A DNA stretch of 64,000 nucleotides from Hofstenia miamia (lineage: Eukaryota; Xenacoelomorpha; Acoela). Below are positions 1-12,234 of the stretch, in pieces. How positions within the stretch are numbered: the stretch's first letter is position 1; every line of letters begins with the position of its first letter. The notes under the pieces were generated by a model, which saw nothing but the letters and a program-made list of their open reading frames with translations, ran no database searches and was not told the origin of the DNA. The stretch spans positions 458,607 through 522,606 of the forward strand of contig SCFE01000072.1 of assembly GCA_004352715.1 (NCBI GenBank), written 5' to 3'. Made by a program: the position numbers and the translations under genes.

Positions 1-848
1 TATATATATATATATATAAATAATATAAATTCCATGTTTTAATTATGAAGAATACAATGTTTAAAATGCAATAATTTACTTATCTAACATATAATATAAT
101 GCTTCGTATTTAAATATGTTTGGCTTCTTTAAGCACAGAACTTCATCCACATATGCTTTGTTACCTAAGGCAATTTTTTGTCATGATGGTGTTGTAGAGC
201 TTCGAGAATTTTCATGTATATTTTTAAATAATACAGGGGGTTTATTTCGCACTCGTTGTAAATTTTTTAAAATTTTGGATTTTTGAAACCTCCGATATGT
301 CTGTGCTTTTACTTCTATTGTATGAAACGAATTCTATAAAATTTCAAATTATGTCATCCACCCGTTTGCTCGCTATAGAATTTTTGACAACAATAATTCG
401 AAAATCATTGGATAGTGCTTAGAACTTCGTTATTTGTTCGCCCTTTTTATTTTTTATATCTGTTGTCAAGCAAAAAGTTTTTGTAAGCTCACTAAGCATC
501 ATAAACTTAGCCTATTGAAATAATCAAAAACTTCAAGAAATCACCACTTTTTCCTGTCTATCATTTAAATGGTGACGTCATCAATGTAATAATGGCCGTC
601 AGCAGATATAAAAACCCTCGTTTTGTAGAGGAAAGACTGTTTTAGAAGTGTCATAAAATTTAACCTATTGAAAAAAGGGAAAACTTCAAAAGATCACCAC
701 TTTTCCCTACCTATCAGTAAAATCTTTTCTCATATTTGTTAAAAATGAGAAAAGTACGAGAAAATAATGGAAGTATATAAATCTTTTGTTTGCTGCTAAG
801 AGCAAACAGCCAATTGTACCATTTTTACAAATACACGAATTTATTTAA
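1..848. other. Intergenic sequence with a degenerate direct repeat
   Basis: It starts in a (TA)n tract. Units at 500-563 and 652-716 are diverged direct copies: both contain CCTATTGAAA, a run through AAAACTTCAA, then ATCACCACTTTT and CTATCA. No gene is seen. Confidence 0.6.
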
Positions 849-1085
849 ATATATATATATATAATTATAAATATATACATATATACCAATATATATATAT
901 ACATATAAACCAATATATATATATATATATATATATATANNNNNNNNNNNNNNNNNNNNNNNNNNNNNNNNNNNNNNNNNNNNNNNNNNNNNNNNNNNNN
1001 NNNNNNNNNNNNNNNNNNNNNNNNNNNNNNNNNNNNNNNNNNNNNNNNNNNNNNNNNNNNNNNNNNATATATATATATATATATA
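849..1085. repeat. (TA)n/(TATATACC)n microsatellite interrupted by a 127-N gap
   Basis: Low-complexity TA sequence lies on both sides of the gap at 940-1066. The long open frames here are artefacts of TA repeats and Ns. A Tc1 remnant begins directly at its right edge. Confidence 0.9.
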
Positions 1086-1728
1086 GTCGTGGCCAAAATT
1101 TTTGAACAATTTGTTTAAATTAAATATATAATCACAACATCACAGTAGACTTAGTATTTGGTAATAATACTAAAAGTAAGCATTATACTGCATGTATTGA
1201 ATTTTCTTGTAATGATAAATTATCAAATTATATTGTGCTAAGTTGTATTATAGGTTAAAAAAGAAAGTTTGCAAATTTTCAGTGGTCAAAAATTTTTTAA
1301 CATTGAACATGTATGACTCATCAATTTCTTTCCATAAGGTCATTATTGCTTGGATTAAATCATTTTTTATCTTTGGCTGCTCTTCATGTACTTTTAATTT
1401 AAGGATCGACCAAAAATGTTCAATTATGTTTCAGTCTTGAGAATGTGGTGGCCTATTCGCCATAAAATTTATGTTATTAGGCTTCATCCAGTTTTTTACA
1501 AGCCCAGATCGATGGCAGGGTGCCATCTTGAAATTTGTAGGGAATTGGTTTGAAATTTTTTATGGTAGTAAGCAAAACAGTCTTCAGCATTTTAACTATT
1601 TAACTCTGAGGAAAACCAAATAAGTATATGCATTAGTTTATTACATATTATTAAGTAAATTGCATAACTAATGTGTTATAGTGGTCAAATAAATTTTATT
1701 CAATGCATTGTTCAAATACTTTTGGCCA

Positions 1729-1732
<4 letters not shown>
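1086..1732 (-). mobile_element. Deleted Tc1-like transposon (647 bp) inside a TA tract
   Basis: Left end GTCGTGGCCAAAATTTTTGA and right end ...TTGTTCAAATACTTTTGGCCATGAA are imperfect inverted repeats sharing TGGCCAAAA and TTGAACAAT. TA lies at both edges (1084-1085 and 1733-1734) and TA microsatellite continues beyond. Only the C-terminal part of a transposase is left inside, on the minus strand. Confidence 0.8.
1260..1545 (-). pseudogene. Tc1 transposase C-terminal remnant
   Basis: The minus strand reads APCHRSGLVKNWMKPNN, then RPPHSQD, a stop, then NIIEHFWSILK. This matches the Tc1 pattern QDGAPCH...WPxQSPDLNxIEHxW, where the first D and the last E are catalytic. The E is present, the L of 'SPDL' has become a stop, and a one-base shift falls at the QDG motif. 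It is a dead copy. Confidence 0.8.

Positions 1733-1734
<2 letters not shown>

Positions 1735-1770
<36 letters not shown>
1735..1770. repeat. (TA)n microsatellite
   Basis: A pure TA run between the Tc1 remnant and the duplicated 1.2-kb segment. An equivalent run lies at 14952-14982, before the second copy. Confidence 0.9.
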
Positions 1771-1773
<3 letters not shown>

Positions 1774-2991
1774 CTATATTAAGAGTAATATTTTAAAATC
1801 ATTATGCAGTATTCAAATCCACAATCAATTACCGTTGTTTCCAGTATAAATTTACAATAAATTTTTCAAGCCATTTAGGATTATTTTCATGAGAATTTTA
1901 GCAAAGTACATTTCAGAGGATTTTCAGGCTTTTTATTGTTTCATAATGAATATAAAACCTTAATCTGACAAAAATTAAAAAATCAATTTCCTCCTTAACC
2001 TCAAGATATCATTGCAATTTACAAAAGTTTATTGCATGGTGTTTATTGCAGATCAAGATGATTCATAAAATAGTCATTTAGGAATTAGTTACAGCTTCGC
2101 TATAATCTGAATAGATAATGTTTCTCCGCATAGCAATATTAATTAATTTTGATATCGAAGTTTTGTCATTTGCTTGTGTTATTATATATAGTTTGAAAGC
2201 TGTTGAGAAAAACTAATTTTCGGTTAGCACCAGGTGGCTATGCCAAGATTTACAAAACTATCTTCGAACATTTTCACAAAAGTTAAATTTGAAGACCCTA
2301 TTGGGTTGCATTTTTGCCTAAAAATTGCCGTGCTACAAATTATTTTTTCAAATCGGTTTAATTTTAAATCCTCCTCAAAACGCAGTAAAAATTCTTTGAA
2401 CTTAAGCGCATATAAACAAAGATATAATTACTTGTAGTTCTTCTATTAAGTTGTAATTTTGTACTGTTTTAATTTCAAATTTTATTTGGACTCTAAATCT
2501 GCAGTCATGCAGAAGTACCATGGTTACATATTTGGAGGAGACGATTTATGTTCAAACGCTATCATTAATGAAAACCTGCACGACTTCAGGTTGTTCATAC
2601 GAACTGTTAAACATAAAAAACATAGACAACTGTAATATATAGATATATATATACAGTACTGGAAAAAAGTAGTGAGACACCCATCTGAAATTTATGTAAG
2701 TTGCTCTCACGCATTCATTAATTAGTGAATCAGAATTATACTTTGAAAATCAATAAAGATGATTGTTGTCAGTTGCTTTGATTGACACGTCGGCTTCAAT
2801 TGTGAGATATTCCGCGCTCTTTGATCGGATGCCGTCAAAGACTTGTTGGAAAAAAGTAGTGAGACACCCCTACAGATCCCTTCCTTTTATGTTAATATGG
2901 CTTCTCAATGGCCCATGTTCTTAAAATCTGAATCAACTATATATTTCACAAGAATAAAAAATACAATACAAGTATGAATCAAAATGTCAAT
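1771..2991. repeat. Duplicated 1.2-kb segment, copy A (ends at N gap)
   Basis: From TTACTATATTAAGAGTAATA to the gap at 2992 the sequence is identical, as far as I can read it, to 14983-16203 (constant offset 13212). It includes a 67-codon chance frame (2234-2437) and the first 338 bp of a Tc1-like element beginning CAGTACTGG at 2654. It includes non-transposon flank as well as transposon, so it is a segmental or assembly duplication rather than two insertions. Confidence 0.9.
2654..2991 (-). mobile_element. Tc1-like (DD35E) element, truncated by gap
   Basis: Same terminus as the element at 15866: an outer repeat (2654-2683) and an inner repeat (about 2846-2872) of TGGAAAAAAGTAGTGAGACA, an IR/DR arrangement. 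The element is lost in the 1000-N gap. Confidence 0.85.
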
Positions 2992-3991
2992 NNNNNNNNN
3001 NNNNNNNNNNNNNNNNNNNNNNNNNNNNNNNNNNNNNNNNNNNNNNNNNNNNNNNNNNNNNNNNNNNNNNNNNNNNNNNNNNNNNNNNNNNNNNNNNNNN
3101 NNNNNNNNNNNNNNNNNNNNNNNNNNNNNNNNNNNNNNNNNNNNNNNNNNNNNNNNNNNNNNNNNNNNNNNNNNNNNNNNNNNNNNNNNNNNNNNNNNNN
3201 NNNNNNNNNNNNNNNNNNNNNNNNNNNNNNNNNNNNNNNNNNNNNNNNNNNNNNNNNNNNNNNNNNNNNNNNNNNNNNNNNNNNNNNNNNNNNNNNNNNN
3301 NNNNNNNNNNNNNNNNNNNNNNNNNNNNNNNNNNNNNNNNNNNNNNNNNNNNNNNNNNNNNNNNNNNNNNNNNNNNNNNNNNNNNNNNNNNNNNNNNNNN
3401 NNNNNNNNNNNNNNNNNNNNNNNNNNNNNNNNNNNNNNNNNNNNNNNNNNNNNNNNNNNNNNNNNNNNNNNNNNNNNNNNNNNNNNNNNNNNNNNNNNNN
3501 NNNNNNNNNNNNNNNNNNNNNNNNNNNNNNNNNNNNNNNNNNNNNNNNNNNNNNNNNNNNNNNNNNNNNNNNNNNNNNNNNNNNNNNNNNNNNNNNNNNN
3601 NNNNNNNNNNNNNNNNNNNNNNNNNNNNNNNNNNNNNNNNNNNNNNNNNNNNNNNNNNNNNNNNNNNNNNNNNNNNNNNNNNNNNNNNNNNNNNNNNNNN
3701 NNNNNNNNNNNNNNNNNNNNNNNNNNNNNNNNNNNNNNNNNNNNNNNNNNNNNNNNNNNNNNNNNNNNNNNNNNNNNNNNNNNNNNNNNNNNNNNNNNNN
3801 NNNNNNNNNNNNNNNNNNNNNNNNNNNNNNNNNNNNNNNNNNNNNNNNNNNNNNNNNNNNNNNNNNNNNNNNNNNNNNNNNNNNNNNNNNNNNNNNNNNN
3901 NNNNNNNNNNNNNNNNNNNNNNNNNNNNNNNNNNNNNNNNNNNNNNNNNNNNNNNNNNNNNNNNNNNNNNNNNNNNNNNNNNNNNNNNNNN
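2992..3991. other. Assembly gap, exactly 1000 N
   Basis: Round length, so an estimated or placeholder gap. The left flank is a Tc1 5' part; the right flank is TA repeat then a LINE fragment. Open frames across it are meaningless. Confidence 0.95.
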
Positions 3992-3999
3992 TATATATA

Positions 4000-4390
4000 T
4001 TGTTAGATTTAAGTTTGAATAGACATGTGCACAACCTAGATAAAAAATATTCAAAAACTTTTGTTCTAGTTCGCATTTTAAAGGACTTTGTACCAATGAA
4101 GAACTAATTAAATTATTAAAGACAATTATTCGCTCAAGAATAGAATACTTTTGTCTGTTGTGGGTAATGTAGATTTCATCAAAAATATACACAAATTCAG
4201 AATAAAGCAGTGAAGACCACTGGATCTGAAATCCATTATCATTTTTAAAAGAAGGATAATTTATCAGCAACGCTTTAGATGCTAATCATTCTCTTCATTC
4301 AATTATTCCTCTAACATTAGATAAGTGGCAGAAGAAGGCATCAATTTATTCCACCTTGCTTACGAATATTAAATCAAAATGAAAAATATG
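4000..4390 (+). pseudogene. Non-LTR retrotransposon RT C-terminal fragment
   Basis: Plus-strand translation, with frame breaks, reads EELIKLLKTIIRSRIEYFCL followed by LW and later NIHKIQNKAVKTT. This resembles the region after the RT palm of Jockey/CR1-type LINEs (Y/F-C...W, then 'I..IQNKAVR'). The 5' part lies in or beyond the gap. Confidence 0.55.
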
Positions 4391-4476
4391 CTTACTTTCA
4401 TTAACATTTCTACATTTGTAAAATATTTTTATAAACATATATATTCATAGTATTATTGTATATATATATATGTATT

Positions 4477-5048
4477 AGTGGCCGACCCCGATAATTTATT
4501 TATCGGCGGCGGCGCCGCCGGCGTATACCACGTAAGATAAAAATGATTAAATTTGATTAAAAAATTGCCTGAATAGGCTTATACCGTATCTTACAGGTCC
4601 ACTCACCGAGTGCATGAAGCTACAGTTACGGTGTGTATGTAGGCCTATATAAACCTAATATTTCTGTGTATATCAATTTTTTCATGTAATCGTTTAGGAT
4701 CGCTTGCCTAATGTCTACTCGTACGTACCGTAATAGGTTTACATGTATCCTAATATGAAAAAGCTTTTTACTAAATTTATAATACATCCCTTCTTCTTCT
4801 CGAGAACCATACTATCACCAACCACAATAGGCCTACATCAAAGGACAAAAGTTCTAATGGGAGCTTTCGGGTACTTTCACCGGACCGGTCCTGAGGAAAA
4901 GGAAGTCTTTTTTCTATTGAAGTATTCATAGAAAGTGATTAACCATTTTACATGACGTCAGTCATGTCCTACTTAAATTAAATCACAATATGAACGTTGT
5001 ACGGCGATGGAAATCATCGGCGGCGGCGGCTCCGTGGCGTCGGGCTCT
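4477..5048. mobile_element. MITE-like block with CGG-rich ends
   Basis: The left end reads AGTGGCCGACCCCGATAATT followed by TCGGCGGCGGCGCCGCCGGC; the complement of the right end reads AGAGCCCGACGCCACGGAGC then CGCCGCCGCCGATG. Both ends carry CGGCGG runs near TA-rich flanks, and the first 10 bases agree at 8. The interior is notably less AT-rich than its surroundings. No reliable target duplication can be read because both flanks are TA repeat. The superfamily is not known, perhaps hAT. Confidence 0.45.
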
Positions 5049-5140
5049 GATATGTATATATATGTATATATATATATATATATATATACTGTATATATAC
5101 TGTATATATACACTGTATATATATATATATATATATATTC
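5049..5140. repeat. (TA)n microsatellite with CTGTATATA units
   Basis: TA tract broken by TGTATATATA and three CTGTATATA units. Confidence 0.9.
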
Positions 5141-5725
5141 TTGCTGTCATTCTAGTCTCACATGCATAATAAATTAATGTTTTAATTTTACTCCGTTTCT
5201 GGATGTATAGATGAATCAATGCATTAAATAGATGAGCATTTTTAGATAAAGGGTGTATTATACATCTCCATATAGAGTCAGAATTCGGTTGATAAATAAT
5301 TATAAATAATATCGCTACTTGAAGCAAGCATGTGTCGTATCAATAAGTCCTAGATTACGTAGGTAGAATTTACACTCAATCAACCGAAACATCTTCCTTA
5401 TAAAAATAATTCCCAAATTTTGCCAGTGAAGTATTATGCTACAAGAATAGTAGTATTGTTCTGCGCACAAAAGCTTTAGGTATTTAAGAGACATTGGATA
5501 TGAATTACAGTAGTGGTATTACTTAAGAATCCATTCAGTTTTGTGACAACGAATCAGTCATTTTAATTGAAAACTATTTGCAAACGATGCTGCAATTGGC
5601 CAAGATTATGAGTAGACTGGGGTCATGATGTGAAGGGACTGGTTCAGATCAAACTGAATCAAATCAATTGGAAGTGATTGTACGCCCTAAATTTGCGTCA
5701 AAAGTACCGAATTAATGTAATAACT
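5141..5725. other. No gene seen
   Basis: AT-rich unique-looking sequence between the TA tract and the hAT element; no recognised motif. Confidence 0.6.
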
Positions 5726-6025
5726 AGGACAACCAGACTTGTCAACGAGCCGATCCGAGCCGAGCCGAGCCGAATTATTAGTAATATTCTTTATTCCGTG
5801 ATCCTTCATTTTTTGTCCCAGACCGATTGAGATTTTTGGTTCCAGATCCCAGTCCCACAGGACTAGACAGTCCAGCCGAATCTACTTGGCATCCATCCCG
5901 TAGCATCCCCTTGTCTACGAACGTACTTGGTTCCATTAATTCCATAGTTAAAAAATTCGATTGCCTCGGTTAAGACTTTACAAGTAAACATTATGCAACA
6001 GTTCCCTTAAAGTGATCTCAAGTAG

Positions 6026-6238
6026 ATGATTGATTCTTGTGTTCTTTTATTTTTTAATATATTTCTTGAAGTCTTTCCAATGTATTTGAATAACAATTGC
6101 AGGAATAAATCTATATTATATTGTGGCAATCAAGTTGTATTACAAAGCAAAATTGAGCCTCCATTATTGGAATTATCTAATAGAATATCATCCAGACAAA
6201 CACTTATTACGTTCCCCTATTGGGATAGAGATTTATAG
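6026..6238 (+). other. 70-codon open frame inside the hAT element, unrecognised
   Basis: Starts MIDSCVLLFFNIFLEVF and ends WDRDL. It shows none of the hAT transposase features (BED zinc finger, C-terminal dimerisation block). In this AT-rich setting it is most likely chance. Confidence 0.15.
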
Positions 6239-6779
6239 AATTTTCATTTGATTGGGGAAATCTGATTTTGAATAGATAATTTACACAGAACATTGGATAT
6301 TATTGTAAAATTGATTGAGTTTTACAAAAAATGTTTTAATTGAACATCATTTTATGTCATTTGGTAAAGAAGCCCAAGGCGTCAATTAAATTTGTCTGTA
6401 GTAAGAAAAATGTAATTGTGCGTAAGTTTGGGGACTTTAATTGCGTTTTATTCTCAATGTTATCATTTATTTTTATTTTTTTATTTGATTTGTAAACTTT
6501 TCTACTTGAATTATTATCGAATTTACTTTTTTTGCCTATGTCTCATTAAGGCAACAGTTCAATTAAGCTTACTTAAGTAGGCCCTGTGTCATCACATGTA
6601 GTTGAATATTGAATTGAATGTTTTAGTCTTTGAAAGAGTAGTTAAGTACACATAGAGTAAACATTAACAAATATTTTTTCCTTGTATCATCTCTAAATAG
6701 GTCTACAGCATTAATCTCAAATAAAATAATTCAATTTTTTTATAAAATTATTAATGCAAATGGTACGGATAGTATATAG

Positions 6780-6840
6780 CAGAGTTGTCAACGAGCCGAG
6801 CTTCTAACGGGCCGAGCCGATCCGAGCCGAGCCGAGCTTG
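6780..6840 (+). repeat. Internal hAT terminus with CCGAG tandem units
   Basis: Nineteen of the 20 bases match the element's own TIR, followed by CCGAGC-type repeats to about 6832. From here to 7126 is 347 bp, bounded on both sides by TIR sequence, so a shorter MITE of the same family may be embedded in the larger one. Confidence 0.7.
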
Positions 6841-7134
6841 AGCACAGTATTTGATATACAACAAGCCCGAAACGATTCTATTTTAGGCAAAGCAAGTTTA
6901 TAGTTCTGCTTGTTAATTTGATTATGGAGATTTTTCTTATTTTTTGCAGTCAGTATGCCTTTCCTATAATCTTATTTAGGAAATGTTTATTAAATAATAG
7001 GAAGAGCTATTTAAAAAATTCTTTGAGCACAATATTTTTAAAAAAAATACCGAGCTAAACCGAGCTTCATTCAAAGATTTTATGTGGCGAGCCGAGCTTT
7101 AAAATGTCGGCTCGTTGACAAGTCTGAGGACAAC

Positions 7135-8870
7135 CCAGCTAAAACAATAAGTTAAATGCAGTTATAAGCCTAATATAAAGTCTAAAGCCAGTTTATTTCT
7201 AATTGGGATAATAATAACAGATTATCCTTCAAAAATATGAGCATGCAAATGCTTTTAGCAGTAGCCTTGTTATCCGACATTATGACATTGTCTATATGTC
7301 TATTTTTATTGTCTCAATGTGTCATTGACATGTTCCAAAATTATTAAATGCAATTTATTTATTCTTTTTAATATTTCCATGTAAGGGGTATAGCACCAAT
7401 GATTTTGCGTTTATCATTCATTATAATTTTTATATAACGCAGATGCTTTTTCAATAAAAAAAGGAAAATTTCAGGATTAGTGAATATAAAAAAACGCATG
7501 CTTAAATAAGATTTTTATTTAAGAGTATGATTCATGATAATCGTGTTATTCAACTTCGCATAAACAGAAAAAATTTATTAGATTAGAAACTTTAAAATTT
7601 ATAAATTTTGCTTCTTTTTTACACTTGGATTTCTTCAACAATAAGGTTTAATTTGTAATACATATTTTGGAATAAATCCTTACAAATTTGTTTATTATTT
7701 GTTTTTGGTGAATGTAAATCAATCTTTAGCATTGCCATAGATCGGAGAGCTACTAAATTATTCACTAATCACATCAACTTGCACAAAATTGGATTATTTT
7801 ATTTCTAGAAAATTTATATACAAATTTAAGTCGAGTTTCTATTAAACTTTGGCAAGAGCTCTTATTTTCAAAATAATTTCTTGATTTTTATAAAACGTTA
7901 TTAATTTTTAATATTGCATGCTGAATGTATGTATTCAGGAATACATAAATATTCTGTGCAAGCTAAGTGATAGACAGCCTAAGAATCTTTTCGAATTTTT
8001 AATGGATCTTGAAAATATCTTTAAGCACTATTAACACGAAAATCTGAAAGTCTTCGGCGATCTCTGACTTTGCACAAACCACAAGTCTTGAGACTTTTGA
8101 AAATCTAAGCTTTAGATATAGAGATAATTTATACTTTTTTCAAAGAAAAATAGTTTCAAGTACTTTAGCCACGTCTTCAAAACTACACTCAAGTTTGTTC
8201 ACAAATAGATTTAGAGAAAATTGCTTAAGATAATAATACTTTGATTCTGATTCAGTTTAATCATATATAACAAAAATTTTATCAACTAGCAATGAGGGAA
8301 ATTTGAAGAAATAAAAAATTGATGTAAAATTTTATCAAGTTACTTTCCAAATGAGTAAAAACAGAACTCTGATATAAAAAAAATTATCAATTCCTGAAAT
8401 AATTCAAATTTCGTCCTTTTTAACATAAATATAAGATCTTCCTCATAAATGCGCAGATGTAATTGACCTCACCGTTTTAGATAGCTGGCAGACGAGGATG
8501 TGTCGAAGGTCAAAACTAGCTAGATTTCTTACCCAGTAATAATCTTTTGTTTTGTAAGGATGATAGATAAGACTTTTCAATTAAATTTCGATTAATTGCA
8601 TTTAAATTTCAAAAGAAATCTCTATAACGTTACTAATTTCAAAAATATTTAAATGAGCTTGTAGCATCATACGCTACCATTAACAAAGTTTAATAAATAG
8701 ATTGATTTGAAGATAAATCTAATATTTAACTACATTGTTTATGGTTTCAATTGTATTGTTGGCGTAAATATATAGTTGGTATCCATTTCTTTTTTATTGC
8801 TATAAATAACAGTAAAAAGCCACAAACCGCAGCTACATGTTTTTACAAAATACTGATAATTTTTTCCTGA
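7135..8870. other. No gene seen
   Basis: AT-rich sequence with short chance frames only; no repeat boundary recognised. Confidence 0.6.
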
Positions 8871-9600
8871 ATTTCTTTAAGTTTTTTTCTATTTGAATTT
8901 CATGATCTAAGTTGTTCCATATCTTAGTTGCTGTGTGGTGAAAACTATTATAATGTTTATCTAAGCATAAGAATTTTTAAGAAAGTTCATTTATTTCAAT
9001 ATATTGTCTTAAAACGAAATGGCGGGTTGACCAAATTTGAATTTAAATAATATTGATAAGATATGCATTTGAATTTGGTAGCAAGGAGGTAATATTTTTG
9101 TATTTTAGTCGATAATTGGATGCATTGTCATATTTTTGAGCGAAATTGAGTGTTTTAAGAGACCAATTGAAAGTTTTAGACAGAAGAATGCGATATTTTG
9201 AATTTATATCTGTAAAGAGAAACGAGCAATATTGAAGATGTGATAAGCAGAGACCATTTATTAATTGTTTGTGATATGCATTTGAAATTTTTCCAAGATG
9301 ATAAAGATACCTAACCCCAGAAGCCATTTTTTTAATTTTTGACATCAAATTTATTTTAAGTTTAAAACATTGTTGATTTCAACGCCTAAATAGCTAATGA
9401 ATTCACTTTGCTTTATTGATCACATGATTTATGTTAAGTTCAATGTATTTTGTGAGACTTTTAAATGTCTTAGGAGAAAATATTATGAATTGTGTTTTTT
9501 TCAGTATTTACTTACAGTTGATTATTTCTGATATATTTTGTTAAAATTTTCGATATCATTTTGCAGGTCTTTATTTGCATTAAAGGCATTTATAATAATA
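8870..9600 (-). pseudogene. Non-LTR retrotransposon RT C-terminus, copy 1
   Basis: The minus-strand translation, with stops in the N-terminal half, reads NDIENFNKIY, later SYLGVEINNVLNLK, then KKMASGVRYLYHLGKISNAY, CLSHLQYCSFLFTDINSKY and LLSKTFNWSLKTLNF. 'YLGVxIxxxLxxxxH' followed by 'LxHLxYCxxLF' is the segment following the RT palm in LINE polymerases. Downstream sequence (8880-9043) is shared with the copy at 37.96-38.4 kb. Both copies are 5'-truncated, as LINEs often are. Confidence 0.7.
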
Positions 9601-11800
9601 ATAATAGTAATAAAAAAGTGGTGTATACAAAAAAATTAAAGTAAATGTATACAGAGAAAAATATGAACAAAGTTAGAGAACTTAATGACAGGAAGAACAG
9701 GTCCAGAATGGGAAGAAATCGCATTAAGATAAGGAAGAAAGAAGAAATGTGAGCGTTAGACCAAAGCTCGATTTCTAGATTTGAAATAATGAAGTTAGCA
9801 AGAGAGATTATACAATACAAATAATTAGGAACAAGTTGCTTTATAAATGCCGAATGACTTTATTTACTACAGGTATAGTATTAAAAAACAAATGAGTATG
9901 ATAATACATTAGTTTTACTTTAATATATTAGTTATTATCGAACGATTCTCGATTATTGATGGCTGATATCATTGCGTGGTTGTCGCTTTAAACATGCTGG
10001 CTGATTTATGCAAATTCTAGACATAAGAAATGCTTTTCGCCTAATTTAGATTTCATGTTAACTTTAATCGTGGATTTATTACACGTCTTTATTTAATTTT
10101 TGCAATTCATTTCTGTCAGAATAAATGGGTTGTCTTCTACTGGCATCTAATCATCTTTAAGACTTATTCAAATTACGTTGGGTGTAATTGAAAACGTAAA
10201 TTTAAATTTAGAATTACTTAAAATTTGCTATTTTTGACTATCAATGTTCACTATTAAATTTTTTACTGTATTAATTCATCACAAAATATGTCACAGAATG
10301 TTCTGGAAATGCAATTCATCGCGTCGATATTTTTATCTTAAATTAAGACGGATAAATCTATTATCATTTCATAGAGAGTAATATATAAAAAAATAAATGC
10401 AATTCAATAATGTTATTTTTAGTAGATTTATATATACTAGAAATCGAGCTTGCGTCACTAATTTCAAGCTTAAGGTAATAAACATGAAACAATCGCACTA
10501 AGAACTCTATTCATCCAAAAAACACAAATTGACAAAGCCTTTAAACTTGCTCCCTTCTTAATTGAAAATGCGTGATTTTTTTTAAATTAAAATATGATCT
10601 TTTTATAAATGTATGGATGAGATAATTCTTTCTATCAAATATCCCTGTTTATAGTATAATAGCTCATTTATACTTTATTTGCTTAATTTTTTTTCATACC
10701 GTATGGGTAGACATTCCTATTTATTATTTTTAGATAAATAATTTCTCAAACAAAAAAATTCATTACCATTATGAGTTGCTCTCCAAGTGTGAAAACCTGT
10801 ATGCATCAGAAAATCTTCGGTCCTGACATTTGAGTTGATAAATGTTAGCACAATTGATGCAGTGATTTAACCAAAAGCAATTTGTATAGTGATACAAAAA
10901 GGGGGCATGGATCAAATGGTAACTTGCAATAGTGTTTAGTTTTCGAAGGTTGTTCTGCAATTTTTTCAATTAATGTCGTTATTATTAACAGCATGCAATT
11001 TTAATACACAATTACCACGGTTGCGGCTGTAGCTGGCCACATACAATATCCAAATACACGTTTTTGTAACTCAAAATTTGTCAATTATAATAATGTAGCT
11101 TATGAGGTATATTCTTTTTCTAAGAAGCTTAACATTTACTTCATCATACCGTTGAGACGTATTGTGATGTTGTTTAGAATTATGGAAAGTTCAGTCACAG
11201 ATGATAAATGTGCATTTTTATTGTTTAAACTATATTATATAGGAACACACTAGAATGATAGAAATGCATTTTGTTTGGGTAGATGAAATGTAGGACCGAG
11301 TTTACAAGAGTAATCCCTAATAACATCCATCTTGTGATTAAAAGAAGCGATTGCTTTTGAACAAGAATGACTGCTAAAACCTAAAAATCATTTAGAGGAA
11401 GATTTCAATGAGAAAATGACATTGATCTTCAGAAATTGCTATTTTTATGAACACAAATTAGCAAATTAAAGCTTCAAAATTGTAGAACTTCAATTCGCAT
11501 GATATAAACAGCGTTACAACCGCAGCATTGATAAATTTTTAAATAATATTACTATCCTGGTGAAACGCTAGAGGCTTTAAGCTACAGAGTAAATCATTTG
11601 TATAGCGCAATTATTGCTTTCAATATTAAATGGAAAATGGTGATAATAGCGTCTGTGGAAACTTGTGAAATTATGATAAACATGTTAGCTCAGAAGATTT
11701 TTAATTCACAACTAAAACAAATTTCTTCAAATTCATCAATTTGCTTAAAAATGAAAGAAATAAAATATTTGATTTCAAAAATGGAGAATAATTCATCTGA
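9601..11800. other. No gene seen
   Basis: AT-rich. Frames at 9590-9820, 10769-10969 and 11598-11810 look like chance low-complexity frames without family features. Confidence 0.55.
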
Positions 11801-11809
11801 CCACCTTTA

Positions 11810-12130
11810 AGGGAAATAGTGAAAAACGCTGCTCTGGTTTCTCATATTCTTTTCTTAGCATCGGTGTTATTCATGTCCACACATTTTCAATGCAATTGAT
11901 GTCTGGGGATTGAGGTGGCTATGAGAAGACTTCAAATTGATTATTTTTGAATAACATCAGGTTTTGTTAACATATATGAATTGGTCCATTGTTTTATTGA
12001 ATGAGCCTAAATCTGTAATTCATGCTGGTACTCCTCAAAAGGTGCTGCATCTCTTTTAGGACAGTGTCAAAATTGCACCACCAAGTGGTACCCATCCGTA
12101 GTCATAGTGCAATGCATGCATACAAGGAAC
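11810..12130 (-). pseudogene. Tc1 transposase remnant
   Basis: The minus strand reads PPQSPDINCIENVWT, then a stop, then ITPMLRKE; upstream (higher coordinates) are NNGPIHIC and GWVPLGGAIL. These correspond to the Tc1 blocks W-G...GG, QDNGPIH and PPxSPDxNxIExxW. The catalytic E is present; the D of QDN has become N and several frame breaks are visible. No inverted repeats could be placed. Confidence 0.7.
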
Positions 12131-12234
12131 TCTTAGTTCTGTTAAATCTAATCCTTGTTATAATCAACTAACGTCATTCCGACAGTGTCTAAAATCAGCG
12201 ACGGGAAGTACAGTTTCTAATTTCTGGTATCAGA

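Larger units (their letters stand above)
5734..7126. mobile_element. Complete non-autonomous hAT element, 1393 bp
   Basis: Perfect 20-bp terminal inverted repeats: CAGACTTGTCAACGAGCCGA at 5734 and its exact complement ending at 7126. The flanking 8-bp direct repeats are perfect: AGGACAAC at 5726-5733 and 7127-7134. Both subterminal regions carry tandem CCGAG/CCGAGC pentamers, the kind of subterminal motif hAT transposases bind. A third, internal terminus-like sequence (CAGAGTTGTCAACGAGCCGA at 6780, followed by many CCGAG units) suggests a nested or rearranged relative. The interior has no recognisable transposase. Confidence 0.92.

Noticed and set aside
500-716. CRISPR-like repeat pair
   Set aside because: Only two diverged units; eukaryotic context.
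2234-2437. 67-codon frame present twice, identical (also 15446-15649)
   Set aside because: Identity is explained by the 1.2-kb duplication; no family features and no coding bias visible.
2974-4270. Long open frames of 340-427 codons across 3-4.2 kb
   Set aside because: They consist almost wholly of unknown residues from the 1000-N gap.
5048-5140. Hairpin promoter or terminator in TA/CTGTATATA repeats
   Set aside because: Low-complexity microsatellite; any hairpin is a trivial result of TA repeats.
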